Source of the DNA: Siphonodentalium dalli
Taxonomy: Eukaryota; Mollusca; Scaphopoda; Gadilida; Siphonodentaliidae
Direction: 5' to 3'
DNA: 64,000 bases
Assembly: GCA_032622095.1 (NCBI GenBank)
Contig: CP136069.1
Location: forward strand, 122,254,126 to 122,318,125
In this document: piece after piece, positions 1 through 11,210 of the stretch
How the letters are laid out: the number at the start of each line of letters is the position of its first letter
Numbering within the stretch: position 1 is the first letter of the stretch
The notes under the pieces: model-generated
What the model was told of the DNA's origin: nothing
Seen by the model: the letters and a program-made list of their open reading frames with translations, nothing else
Databases searched by the model: none
Program-made: the position numbers and the translations under genes

Positions 1-517
1 CATTTGTCGTTGCACCTCATATTTTGGGTTAGAAGGAACTAAATGTTTTCCGTAGGCCTCAGTGTTATCGTTTGGCCACGCCCACGCTAAATTAGCTCCA
101 TCCGAAGTACACGAATCATAGGTTCGCTGAGACATAGTTTGCTATGTAGGAGTACTTTCTGAGCCACGACTTTTATACTTTTTCAACATAGGTTTTCCAC
201 ACTGCCCAACTGTTTGCACAAAATTGGAAAGACTGACGAAAGCAAACACCCAGCCTTATTCTCCCGTCATTGTTTGGATGCGAACGCATTTCAGACTAGG
301 GGAAAAGCCACGTCTTATATGCCATGGGTATTATATTTCTTTAATTTGTAAATTTATTTTCAATATTATATGCCAATCGAGTGCCTGTCGGATGTATATG
401 TGGGATATTTCATGTTGTTAAAACAACAAGAGATATCGCAAGCATGCACGTATATATATAGGGCAAAATGACGCACTCGATTGACCAGTTACCGTCGTTA
501 CCGAAAAAAAACACCCT

Positions 518-522
<5 letters not shown>
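1..522. other. No recognisable feature
   Basis: AT-rich DNA with only short open frames that lack exon-like context. I see no gene, RNA gene or clear repeat here. Confidence 0.5.

Positions 523-564
<42 letters not shown>
523..564. repeat. (CT)n microsatellite
   Basis: About 21 uninterrupted CT dinucleotides, preceded by a C-rich tract. Open frames across it on either strand (Ser-Leu or Arg-Glu runs) are products of the repeat. The length is likely polymorphic. Confidence 0.95.
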
Positions 565-568
<4 letters not shown>

Positions 569-1549
569 CTTTCTGCCACCGAGACAGTGGCCTTTCGGCG
601 TTCTAATCTTGATTTTACTTTCACATCTATCAGGATCGGTGATTCCAAACATCTGTTTATGAGATATAAAATATGTATTGTTATTTATTAAAATATTCTT
701 CATCTACTGCGGCTAATATTATATAGTTCTGACATTTGGATAAAATGGAAGTATGCAATTACAAGAGGGACACAACTCTAAGGGCCTGATTGAAAATCTT
801 AGGATTTGTAAAACGATTCATCAAGGATTACTAAGCCGTAGAGATAGAAAGAGAGAATGGTTGCAAAACCCCCTTGTCTACTCGTATAACACTGTCCCAA
901 GTATGAGGAAGCTACTCGTTAAAAAATTGAAAAGAGTAAAATGTAGTACTCACTTTAGTACAATGTATAGCTCATAACACCTTCCTCAATATCTTAATCT
1001 TCTGTTCAGGGTTGTTTTCTTATTGACGAGAGAAACACAAAATAAATAAATGACAATATCCTTTCCATGTCCACTATCCCAGACAGAGTAGATTATCCTG
1101 CTCTAATCAGGCCTACTCTCTTACACTATCAGTCGGAAGTAAAATTTGAGCGTTGCAGATCAGACTGTTAGGATATGAAAAGTCCGCTGTTTTATGTTTG
1201 GCATTTGGTTTGTTGACGTTATAATGGATGTGTAGGTTATATAATCGTATCTGGGGGCCTCCATAATAATATTCATTTTATTTTCATCTCCATCTCATTG
1301 CCAAAATTATTGTCAATGATGATAAGGTCTGGACGAGCGGATGAGCGATCTGATCGTAGAACCAGTTATATCCCTTTTAAACTATGGTTCAGTCTGTATC
1401 GTATACACCACTTAATATGCACACACTTCTCTTTCACACGCGACAGTGACTTTCACATATCACCATCTACATTGAATATAGAACCTGAACAGCAATTAAG
1501 AAAATAACGAACCGAATTAAAAAAAATAAAATATTTTGTGTCTATTTAG
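565..1549. other. No recognisable feature
   Basis: AT-rich DNA with short open frames at 753-977 and 1298-1507 that lack splice context or recognisable protein. Nothing else supported. Confidence 0.4.
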
Positions 1550-2470
1550 GTACCAAGAACTGCCAGAATAATTAATAATTTCATAAAACGAACCATTCAC
1601 CAACCATCATCAGCTTATTATCTTGGCCCTATATCTCAATGGATAGCTTCATTTGTGTCATAATGTTTGGTTAAATATTTAATTATATCTTATAACATCA
1701 TACTCCCATAATAAAAACGTTATCTTACAATGAAGAATAAAGCAGTCACAATTGAACACAATTGTCTACATTTAGTCTGGTCTACTCAAGAAGAGAGAAA
1801 TCGGATGGAATCATGCCACCGTATTACAGCACCGAAGTATCTTTCGCACATGATCAGATAGCGAAAGATACTTCATCTGGGTTCACGATTAGTTAGTCAT
1901 TGATATTCAATCACAGTACGTGCCACGTGAGGATAGGACTGAGGTTAGGCATATTGACGAAATAATGGAGATTTTTTGTGTGTTTGTTTGTTATTTATAT
2001 GAGATGCCGGAGATAATTGAAGAAGCGTTTTTAAAGAACGTCTCCCTAACATCCCCTGTGACCACCAACCGAAGAAGAGTTTGACTTATGTCCGACCAAA
2101 GGTGACCACGTGTGGTGTTGTGAATTATTTCATACAAATATCCATTATTTCGTCAAAGTACGTGCTATATAGAGTTATCTTCCTTCCGATTAACGCAGAA
2201 TAATCATTTCGAAATCATGCCTCGCGTGGCACGTGTTACTGAGATTGAATAACAATCGCTATCTAATCGAGAACCCCGATTAAATCTCTTTCGCTATATT
2301 ATCGTGTTATTATGTGATTGCAGAGTAGTCACCAACGAATTTGGCTATGGACCTATGCCAAGAGCTCACCTTAGTCCAATTTGCATTGATCAGAAGCACG
2401 ACATGATATTTATAGAAAGTTATTTATGGCTGGTTGTCTTTCTAATTGAAAATAATTACGAAATTTCTTG
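1550..2470 (+). repeat. Dispersed repeat, copy 1, interrupted by a palindromic element
   Basis: The segment beginning with GTACCAAGAACT and its continuation after 2296 match, with divergence, the segment at 48421-48870 in the same order (CATTTGTGTCATAA, AATGAAGAATAAA, TGTCTTTCTAA are shared). The 48-kb copy is uninterrupted, so the 438 bp at 1859-2296 was inserted into this copy. No coding capacity is recognised. Confidence 0.65.
1859..2296. mobile_element. Palindromic non-autonomous element with long terminal inverted repeats
   Basis: The left end TAGCGAAAGATACTTCATC and the right end are imperfect inverted repeats of roughly 80 bp, continuing through GTGCCACG near 1921 and CGTGGCAC near 2225. 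The centre carries ACGAAATAATGGAG and its inverted partner near 2145. The same core motif and the flank GAGTTATC..CCTTCC occur in the element at 45335-45766, so both belong to one superfamily. It interrupts another repeat, which supports mobility. No transposase frame is present. Confidence 0.7.
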
Positions 2471-2725
2471 AATCAATTAATTCACTTCTTCGTTTATGAT
2501 AGCATCGATTTGAAAGTTGGACTTGTGCAAAAATTCCAGTTTTTGGGAACTTCTTGGTACATGACCATTACTAAAAATAAAGAGTGTTCATGTCATAAAA
2601 GAGTATAAGGTGGTCTTAAAATTGATTGATTAAATTTTCTTAATTGTTGTGTACCAAAAGAAATTCCTGTCAGATTTTGAGAAAATACATTTTTAAACAT
2701 CAAGATTTTTGACAAAACCAAATAA

Positions 2726-3215
2726 AGTGGTCCTGCTAATGTGCTATGGTGCGGTAGGGTCATGATGGATTGCTATGGTGCTGTTAGGGCAAACTGATGC
2801 TGTTAACAAAAAGTACCGTTATATTTTTTTAATTTGTCTTTTTCGCGGTGTTCCGATAATCTGAACATATCCAGGAAAAGCCATTATGCGTATGAAACAT
2901 TCAAAGATATATTTATTGCGAAATATATTTAATACTGGCTGTATTAGTTATTGAAACTCGACTATAATCAAGAAGGTTATTGACGTCGTTTTAGAAACAC
3001 AAACGTAGGCGTTAGTATATTTTTTTCAAAAATAGATATGTTCTTGAATGTTTCATAGATACACTAATTTTTTCTAAAATCTCTCGGATTAGCCAAACAA
3101 CGCGAAACTGACAACTTTAGAAAAAATAATGGTACTTTTTCGTAACGGCATCAGTTTGCCCTATACCCGCGTCATATCAAATCAGCAGAACAACCAGTAT
3201 ATTAGCAGGACCACT
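2726..3215. mobile_element. Foldback element with AGTGGTCCTGCTAAT termini
   Basis: The element begins AGTGGTCCTGCTAAT and ends with the inverse, ATTAGCAGGACCACT. The arms extend about 200 bp each; matched landmarks include GTACCGTTAT near 2813 and AATGGTACTTTTTCGTAACG near 3128, and AAACATTCAA near 2900 against TTGAATGTTTCAT near 3045. It is a whole copy of the family whose two halves flank the minisatellite at 14.2-15.6 kb. No coding capacity. Confidence 0.8.
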
Positions 3216-4433
3216 AGCAGGGGGTGAAAACATGCGTCTATGTCGTAACTCCTGATAATGTTCGGAGACCATTGTGGGTATGAACCACAGCCCTTGGCAG
3301 GAATGACTCAACGCAGCCTATCTGATACGTTTGTCACATCTATATAGTTTATGTTTAATTTAATATCTATAATTCAATGCATCCGGTGATGTGCTTAAGC
3401 GATTTCCTAAAGCTAGATTTGAAGTCAATTTAATAAACCGACCCTTGAATTTAATTGCACGTCAAACAGCGAAGGTCATAAACGAATTGAACATGGTATG
3501 TGTACAGGTATATACAGTATGTTGCCTATTTGTGGATTTGATTTTGATTCTAACCATTCCACTTCCGGCGCTAGACTTTGCCGTCAAAATATATAACGTG
3601 TCTGGCATCACGCTTGCGGTGTTATACATAGTCGAATGAGTAATTAGTGTATTTGATACGCTATCACGCACACGAGAAATACTCGATAACTTCCGTTTTT
3701 GGTATATGAGTGAGTAGTTATGTGCGAGAGATGCGCACTATATCTGGTTCACTCCAAATGTCTTATGAGGGTTATGGCCCTTGTTCTGTTTATAGACGTT
3801 TCAGGACTTTTAGCACAATGACTTGAAGAAACGTCAACCGATTCCATTCGTATTTAGTATACACACATGCAGCCAGTATAGGCATACCGTTCTTTCACAA
3901 GTGACACCTTTCGCATTGTGAATTACTACTGATAAGAAGTATATAAGCTATATATTATAGCTATTATATTATAGCTTATAGTAGTCGTAAATTTTTCCAA
4001 CAGTCCAAAATCATTTTCGCAAACTTGACGACTACGAGTACATTTGTGAGAATATAGAGTCTTTCAAACTTCTTGCCTCTCATCGTAATGTGATATAGTA
4101 ATGCTTGCCATGATTACTTTGTACTTAACTATATTGTTATCAGGTCATAGTCAGTGGTTAGCGCGATGATCGCATGTAAAGCTTGCGTGCCCAAGCCTGG
4201 TGTCTGGAAATCCTAATTACCGATATGACAAAACAGCAACTGATAGGAAGATAGAATTCCGAGATATGGAAGACAACAGATGTGGAGAGAAAAGACAGAG
4301 TTACTGAAAACAGAATACAAAAGCATGAAGTAAACATGAAGTTTATGGAACGAAAAAAAGAAAAGAAACAACACTAAGTAAGATATATAGACCCATTAAT
4401 AATTTATATACACATTATATGCTCGTTGCTCTA
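3216..4433. other. No gene recognised
   Basis: AT-rich DNA. There is a short AT palindrome near 3940-3980. The open frame at 3391-3639 has no exon-like support. A weak tRNA-like A box near 4153 is discussed under rejected items. Confidence 0.4.
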
Positions 4434-4436
4434 TAA

Positions 4437-5526
4437 GGGTGCATTTACATTGCTATAGAACTGCACACAGATCTACACACAGACTAGTGTAAACGGGTTG
4501 ATATAGAAATGCACACAGAAAGAAAACGGTATTAGTTCGTGTGAGCAAAAATCGTGTCCGCTATACGTCACGGTCAACGCCGAAGCACTGCGACAGGCAA
4601 ATCTGTTTTGATTAATTGTTACTCGGGCTTGGCGAATGTGTTTTAGTTTTCGTTGTCATTTCAACCCGTGTATTTCGAATATTGAACACGGACAGGGACG
4701 TGGCAACTTTGGTCAAAATTTTCAACAGTTGGAAATTTCATACCTGACACGACATTAGCTGTAATTTCCAAACCAACAATAGGTTGAAAATGATCTTGTA
4801 GTTTGGTTTTCAAACATTTTATTGGGGCGGGGGGAGTTATTGTTTTCGGACCAATATTTGCATAATCTCCTACTTTTTATCAAAATTTTGGGCTGGAATG
4901 GCCACCATCTGGAAATTTTCCAACCTTATCATGGGGGCGGGTGTCAGGTTGGAAATTTCGGACACTTGGAAAAGATAGTGTCCTGATCCCTCCCCGTGGC
5001 CAGTCAAAAACTGCTAGTTAATTTAATAAAACAATATTGTCCTACATTTGGTCAACATTGTCATTGGAATTGTCATCAGTGATACCCATTCCATAGAGAT
5101 CGAAAATGGCCACCGCCCAGATGGTGTCAAACAGGAGACCTATATATATATAGTTGATCACCTGAAATCCTAAATATTGGTGGAATCTCCATCTAAAGCT
5201 ATATGTGTGCTCTCTAGCCTCTATTTGTGTATACTGTTGTTTATTGTGTATTCCTATGCGATTTTCATTCTTTCTTTGAACCATTATCAAGTGGTATAAG
5301 GATACACTTTAAATATATGCGGCACATACCAAATCGCTGTTGTCTGCTGATGGTAGATCCATTTTTATGTCTGGCCTAAACTGAAAAGACTCGTAGTGAA
5401 TTGTCAATTACCAGAGTACTGATCAGCGCGCGTTCACTATTAGTAATCATATTGTGATCACAGTAATGCGCGACACGTGACTTCATACATATCTGTATAC
5501 AGTTCTATATCAGTGTAAATGCACCC
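4437..5526. mobile_element. PIF/Harbinger-like non-autonomous element
   Basis: Terminal inverted repeats GGGTGCATTTACA at the left and TGTAAATGCACCC at the right continue imperfectly for about 28 bp (CTATAGAACTG against CAGTTCTATA). Both ends are flanked by TAA (4434-4436 and 5527-5529), a 3-bp duplication typical of PIF/Harbinger insertions. At about 1.09 kb it has no transposase frame and carries another repeat family (4694-5010) inside it. The superfamily assignment rests on the TAA duplication and is inference. Confidence 0.75.
4694..5010. repeat. Dispersed repeat (TTGGAAATTTC family), copy inside the Harbinger-like element
   Basis: Shares ordered blocks with 18315-18640: TACCTGACAC, CCAACAATAGGTTGAAA, GGTGTCAGGTTGGA and CTCCCCGTGGC. 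Its halves are partly complementary (TTGGAAATTTC near 4728 and GGTTGGAAATTTCGG near 4948). It is either an internal part of the host element or a nested insertion. Weaker relatives lie at 16120-16340 and 36315-36480. Confidence 0.7.
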
Positions 5527-5529
5527 TAA

Positions 5530-6694
5530 GTGATTTGTCAATTTTAAATTTACCTTTTTAACTAATTTATACTATCGTTATATGTATTAGCCGACCGAGT
5601 TGTCAGTATTTACAAAGGCCTGATTTGATACTGCAATTAAATCACCCTGAAGAATTTTTTTTTCTTCAGATTTTGTAGAATAGATATGTTTAGAACAATA
5701 TACTAAAAGTCCTCCAAGAATCCGAGGTGAGCATTTTATGCAATAGCAATTTCAACGAGGTTGCATCTTTCAGTGAAATAAAAAAATATGAAAAATGATC
5801 GGAGAGTGTTAACATGGTCACTGTTTATCACATTCTGTTATATTTTATTTATAATTATTGATTATGTGTGGCCTATAATTATTTGAAGGAAAAAAGGTAT
5901 GCGCAACTTATGCAAAAAATAAGCCGAAATTGTAAAACAAGATCCCAAATTTCAATAAAAATTACAATTTGCAAAGAAATGTTTGGAACAATGAGACTTT
6001 ATTATTGTTTATATGTATATTAGGCATTCATAATGTTGCCAAACCATTTTGAACTCGAACAGCTTGTCACTTATTTGAAACATCAACCATAACCGAATAA
6101 ATTGTAAGAGGTGTAAAACTCATTTTCAAAATATTTCATTGTCTTAACAGCACGACATTAAGATTGTCGAATTAGCGAATAAAGAATATCGGTCGTGTAT
6201 TTAAATGTATTCTGACGATGGTTTAATGCGGCTATTATATCCGGTGGATTTAAACATTCTGTCGTTGAGCAATGGCGAATCGAAATTCAAATTGTGAGCA
6301 AACAACAGTCGTGTGCCTGTTTTAGGTCTCGGAACGACGGGACAATCACCATTCGACCAGTCTTGTGATATATTTCAACGGTGTAACTCTACAGTCAAAT
6401 GTTACCTGACACGAGATTTAGACAATGCTGGGAATCCCAACATACAACAAGCGGGATGATAAATTCAAAATACTATTTCATTGACAACATACTGACATAT
6501 ATCAGCACTTGTACCTAAATACCATATACCCAAATGATCATACATGCAATTGGTCTCTTAGCAAAATGTGCATAAAAACATTATAGTCTCGTCTTACCCA
6601 CATTTAAATTGAACCGAAGTTTATGACATTCAAATTTGGGTGATTTGGGTACAAGCAGACTGAGGGTTGACTAAACCCATCCTTTAACTCCAAA
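5530..6694. other. No recognisable feature
   Basis: AT-rich DNA without a supported gene, RNA or repeat boundary. Confidence 0.4.
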
Positions 6695-6840
6695 GACACT
6701 CTACGCTGTTGGTACGCCGTATACATATGGGATTTAACACTATACGCTGTTGGTACGCCGTATACATATGGGATTTACGCCGTATACATACGGGATTTAA
6801 CACTCTACGCTGTTGGTACGCCGTATACATATGGGATTTT
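6695..6840. repeat. Short tandem array, about 41-bp unit
   Basis: The unit TACGCTGTTGGTACGCCG, followed by TATACATATGGGATTT, recurs at 6702, 6743 and 6806; the second interval carries an extra partial unit. The open frame across it repeats the same peptide and is an artefact of the array. Confidence 0.85.
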
Positions 6841-6944
6841 TTTTTCAGAGATTGGTTTGGTTTGTTTGGAATAATCGTGTTTTCGGCCAGATTAGGATGT
6901 TGTTATGAAAATCATAAGACACCACACACAATTTAACTGAAAGG

Positions 6945-7205
6945 TCACTCTGGTGCATCATGCAGGGAATAACCAGCCCCCAGTAAGAAACTGACAAACT
7001 TGCATGAATTATTCAGAGATCCAGACTTAGTGTTTAACACCATATGGATATCAGAAAAGTCTGCTTCTGTGACAGTCGTGGTGTGAGAACTAGCGGGAAA
7101 GACAAACATCAACTTGAGATTCTGGGCGATCGATGTGCAAACTTTCAAACGTCCAGTAATCCACAAAACAGATGTGGTGTCACAACCACTTATAGCATGC
7201 TCCAC
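6945..7205 (-). pseudogene. Fragment of a mobile-element-type protein with an HAxSGCDTTS motif
   Basis: The minus-strand frame of 86 codons begins MEHAISGCDTTS, followed by a GRLK segment. The HA-x-SGCDTTS signature is familiar from uncharacterised repeat-encoded proteins in invertebrate genomes, where it is typically followed by a G-K/R-LK segment as here. I cannot name the transposon family. The frame has no supported start, no neighbouring exon and ends in unmatched sequence, so I read it as a decayed fragment. The plus-strand frame over the same bases is a shadow. Confidence 0.45.
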
Positions 7206-7464
7206 AAGTACGCGAACATGATTCTTAAACTAAGCATTCAGCATTTAAGTCCACTGCATGATCATATCGACAAGTATATTGCTAACATGAAAAGGGAATA
7301 TGTGCCAGTCCCTATATCAAATACTTCATGACAATCAGCAGCCATTCCAAGAGCCGTTCTTACAATTAAAGACATATCGTGAGCTCATTTCAGTGAATCC
7401 AACTGCATGGTAAGTCAGCACGCATGAACTTTACTAACACCAAACATGTAGCATTTAACTTCTA

Positions 7465-7855
7465 TTAACCCTTTACCCAACAAACCGGCCAAAACCGGCC
7501 AAATAAAGCTTCAACAGCCTAAAATATCTTCGGTCTGTCTCAATAGAACCATACAAATATGGATATCATTGGAACCGGCTCCTTGACCACATTGTGATAG
7601 TTACAGTTATGCCCTGTGCCAATGCATTCTCTTATATATGCGAGTCGACCATAGGTCGCCTCGCATATATAAGAGAATGCATTGGCCTAAAAAAAATCTT
7701 TTTTTTACCATTTTTTCTTACATTCTTTAACAATTTTATAATTTGTAATGTGTTAAGCCAATGCATTCTCTTATATATGCGAGGCGACCTATGGTCGACT
7801 CGCATATATAAGAGAATGCATTGGCACAGGGCCGTTCTGTTGGGTAAAGGGTTAA
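7465..7855. mobile_element. piggyBac-like short element with TTAA ends
   Basis: The left end is TTAA CCCTTTACCCAAC and the right end GTTGGGTAAAGGG TTAA, a 17-bp inverted repeat including TTAA on both sides. TTAA duplication with CCC-starting termini is the signature of piggyBac-type insertion (established for the superfamily; assignment here is inference). The 391-bp element has no transposase and encloses the hairpin-ended element at 7612-7831. TTAACCCTTT also occurs at 33108 without a visible partner. Confidence 0.65.
7612..7831. mobile_element. Hairpin-ended element, short copy
   Basis: Each end is itself a near-perfect hairpin of about 70 bp built on CCAATGCATTCTCTTATATA and its complement around a GTCGACC-ATAGGT-CGCC centre. 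The two hairpins are also inverted relative to each other, with outer ends CCCTGTGCC and GGCACAGGG. About 75 bp of AT-rich DNA lies between. The same structure with a longer interior is at 59269-59638, and the short interior matches part of that one (CTTTAACAATTTTATAATTT), so this copy is probably an internal deletion derivative. Confidence 0.9.
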
Positions 7856-8365
7856 CGACAAAACCAACCACACCGATCGTACCATTTCAGAGAACACAAC
7901 GACTCGGGACAACCTTATCGGCGATCAACAAAAATCATTGATTCCGCAAAAAAAAGTATTTAGGAAAACAATTGCTTGTTCCTAATTTGAATATGAAATT
8001 TATGGGAGTAACCATTGTATTATATGCTAAGCCGCAAATAGTAGTATTTTTGCATCAGATAAAAACCGTTATCATCTAGTGAGATATCGATATCTCACTC
8101 GTATGCATCCGCGTGATTTGGTTTCTTGACTGAATACTGTGCTAAAAGTTCCCGACTGTTCAGTTTGAACAAATTGTAATATGATTGTTTTTTGTTAAAC
8201 CTATTATGATGTAAGCCCCTTTATCCCTCAACCAATCTGTCTGAAAATGGAACTATTTTGTATGTGCACAAGCTCAATACCATGGCTGTGCTTGGGTATA
8301 TATACACATCTGCACAGTTTATTCTTCTTTTGAGTTGAGCCATGGGCCAACTGAGAGGAGCAATT
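7856..8365. other. No recognisable feature
   Basis: AT-rich DNA; a short palindrome GAGATATCGATATCTC lies near 8081-8098. No gene seen. Confidence 0.4.
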
Positions 8366-8515
8366 AATAAACAGAACATCTACACTGTTTGGTTGGGTAT
8401 GGTAATTATCTCACTCATCCAAAGCCATGCACTCGTGGAAATTAATTTTGTTTTGTCATCACTCATGAGATAATTCCCAAATCCAACCAAAAAGTGTAGA
8501 TATCGTCTATTTATT
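8366..8515. mobile_element. Short imperfect palindromic element
   Basis: The left arm AATAAACAGAACATCTACAC, continuing through TTTGGTTGG and GGTAATTATCTCACTCAT, matches the complement of the right arm ending AGTGTAGATATCGTCTATTT, with several mismatches. This is MITE-like, about 150 bp, with no coding capacity. Confidence 0.7.
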
Positions 8516-8537
8516 CTCTATTCCCCCTTGATCACCG

Positions 8538-8720
8538 TTTTATAGGAAGTTAAGGTCTTCTGTTATGGCAAGTCAGTCCCATACAGGCAAATACTTTAAC
8601 GTGATTTTGAACACTTCGCCCGGGTGATCATCACCCGGGCGAAGTGTTCAAAATCACGTTAAAGTATCTGCCTGTATGGGACTGACTTGCCATAACAGAA
8701 GACCTTAACTTCCTATAAAA
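8538..8720. repeat. Near-perfect 183-bp palindrome
   Basis: Two 90-bp arms differ at one position that I can see and are separated by a 3-nt loop (8628-8630) inside CGGGTGATCATCACCCG. The outer ends read TTTTATAGG and CCTATAAAA. The near identity of the arms means a recent origin, active arm homogenisation, or a template-switch or assembly artefact. Transcribed, it would form a long double-stranded hairpin. Confidence 0.95.
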
Positions 8721-9592
8721 GCTCATATCAACTGCATCTGTGCATATTCAGTGTGTTAGCGAGGTTGGATACAACGCACGTTTTTTTTTTTTGCATTTAT
8801 CGCTATCAGTAATCCATGGGCTATTTAATGTGGTGGTGAAGTAAATCATTATTATTTGAATGGCGGGAAATGAACAATACGCACTTTATGGTGAACATTT
8901 TGGTGTTTCCCATTCCTGTCATGTGAAGTATTTGAGAATGTACCATCGGTATGTTGTTAATTTATGGCAGGTATACACATAAATTGCAAAATAAAGTTGG
9001 TCAGTTGTTTTATTTTGAATAGTATATTGCAACCTATCCAATGTAGCAAAGAGCGTAACACCAGCAGTTGTTGACAATATCGATCACTCAACCCGCAAAC
9101 TATTCAACCAATCCAATGTTCTTGGTAGGTCTGTAAGGTGCTTTGCTGTATAATATTTAATATTTTGAGTTACAATGAATAATATAAGATTTCTGAATGT
9201 ACGGTGGTCGTATTGGTTGCTATATAAAATAAACTTCAGCTGAATATACAAGTGGACAAGCTATCATAAAGCGTATACATGTATATGGATGAATTTGAAT
9301 GAAAAACGTAGTTCCTCTGGGTTATACGTGGGTTTTATGAGTGTATACATAGCAATAACACCTCAAAATTGTCAATTTGGGATCTTATCTAGATACATTA
9401 CCAACTGTGTGTAAATATATTTGGCCGTGTAATATATGTCTAGTTGACACTTAAACTACCCCAGTCACACTAAGAGGCTGACACAGAAGAGTAATATTTT
9501 TTCCATATTAACCAGCATCTTAGATTAGGTATCATTCATAAATTGTTGGTTTTAGTAAACTTTTGGTAATTTTGTAGTCGCTATTTTTAAGA
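8721..9592. other. No recognisable feature
   Basis: AT-rich DNA with a T10-11 tract near 8781. No supported gene. Confidence 0.4.
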
Positions 9593-10620
9593 TAAACTTT
9601 ACAAAGTAAAGTTTGAGCTATTGTCATGGGTTGGGGTCCGTTGTTCGTGTGTGCGTCCGTCCTTACGTGCGTCAACAGTTTCCTGCGGCACGCCCTACAG
9701 GCCGCATCCCTCATCCGATCTTCACTAAACTGCATATGTAGATTCAGGGTGACCTATAGATGTGAGCTGTCGATTTTTTCCGAATTTCATTGAAAAATGT
9801 AGCCGCCAGCAAATTTGAATCTATCGGCACACCCTGCAATACAATATATATTTATGGCCGGATTATTTTTAACTTTTGCAGGCACGATTGTCATCACATG
9901 TAGATGGATGGTAGCTATCGAATTTGAACATAACCAAATCCGATCACCACCAATCTTCATATAGATCTTCGGTGTGACCTCTAGATGGGAGCCTACTATT
10001 TTGACCGAAATTTGTTGAAAAACATGGCCGCCAACGGCCATCTTGGAGTTTACTCTTCGGCACACTCTACAGGCCACATTTCATCCGATCGCCGCAAAAC
10101 TTCATATGGATCTTCGGAGTGACCTCTAGATGGGAGCGTCCTATTTTGACCGAAATTTGTTTAAAACATTGCCGTCAGCAGCCATCTTGGATTTAAAATT
10201 TTAATCCATCGGCACACTCCGCAGCCCGCATTTATTGGATAATTGATTTGAAAATTTAAACACATGTTTAGAGTCACCTTTAGATGGGAACTATCAAATT
10301 TGAATAATTTTCAATGACAAAAATGGCCGCCGGCAGCCATCTTGGATTTTACTCTTTGCATGTCTAAGTCTTTTGGCACACCATACAGACCACACCCCTC
10401 ATCGAATGATCACCAAACTTCATTTGGATCTTCGAGGTGACTTCTAGATGGGAGCCGCCAATTTTGACGGAAATTCGTTGAAAAACAATGCCACCAGCGG
10501 CCATCTTGGCACTTACTCTGTGTATGACTAAATCCTTTGGCGCACCCTACAAACCATATCCCTCTCTCATTCATTAGCAGAACGTTCTATGGATCTTCAG
10601 CGTGACTTCTTCGTTTTCAT
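9593..10620. repeat. Degenerate tandem array (GCCGCCAGC..CCATCTTGG family)
   Basis: About five diverged units contain, in order, CGGCACACCCTACAGG, CATCCGATC, AACTTCATATGGATCTTC, GTGACCTCTAGATGGGAGC, GACCGAAATT and GTTGAAAAA followed by GCCGCCAGCGGCCATCTTGG. The array starts with AAAGTTTGAGCTATTGTCATG, the same start as the one-unit copy at 55047-55400, so it is a mobile family with a variable number of internal units. Minus-strand open frames here are shadows of the repeat. Confidence 0.85.
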
Positions 10621-11210
10621 TTTTTCATTGCTCAGCAAAAAATTAACTCCTCCCCAGTTGATCTCCAGTGTCGTTGACACTTTCATTTTTATTTTCCGGA
10701 ACAAGGTACTCCCTGCTGGGCAATCCCATCCTAGAATGCTATAGAATATGATAGAAATTATGCCTATTTGTGGTTACCATGTAGATATTTATATCAAAGT
10801 GAGTTTAAATTAGGGGCCATAATCTCAGAAAATAGGGATGAACCCCCAAATTGCGTTATGGTCCAAAATTAGGGCTTTGTCCATTTTATATATAAACAAA
10901 TTGACTGGACCAATGAATTCTTCTCTTCATAGAAAAGTACCGCCGAATCACCATCAAACAAAAATTGGTCCCCAATTTTGTTAAGAGCCTTATAACGAGA
11001 CGACTAATAGTAACCCAAATGCAATATTAATAATTTTTGTAATATGTATGCAAGTATTGAACCAACTATATTGCTGTATGTTCGCAAGGTCAGCGATTTT
11101 TTTAAGACTAAACATGGGCTGAACAGGTGAATGTAATGCAAGTCTTTGGATACGGGGTTTAGTTTGAAAATACATTGTGCAAAATAAAATTGGAAATTCA
11201 TTTGTTCAGA
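10621..11210. other. No recognisable feature
   Basis: AT-rich DNA with short minus-strand frames that lack support. Confidence 0.4.

Noticed and set aside
224-662. Open frames around the CT tract
   Set aside because: Ser-Leu and Arg-Glu runs come from the microsatellite; no exon signals.
4146-4215. Possible tRNA or tRNA-derived SINE head (AGTGGTTAGCGCG)
   Set aside because: An A-box-like stretch is present, but the B box is poor and no cloverleaf could be drawn.
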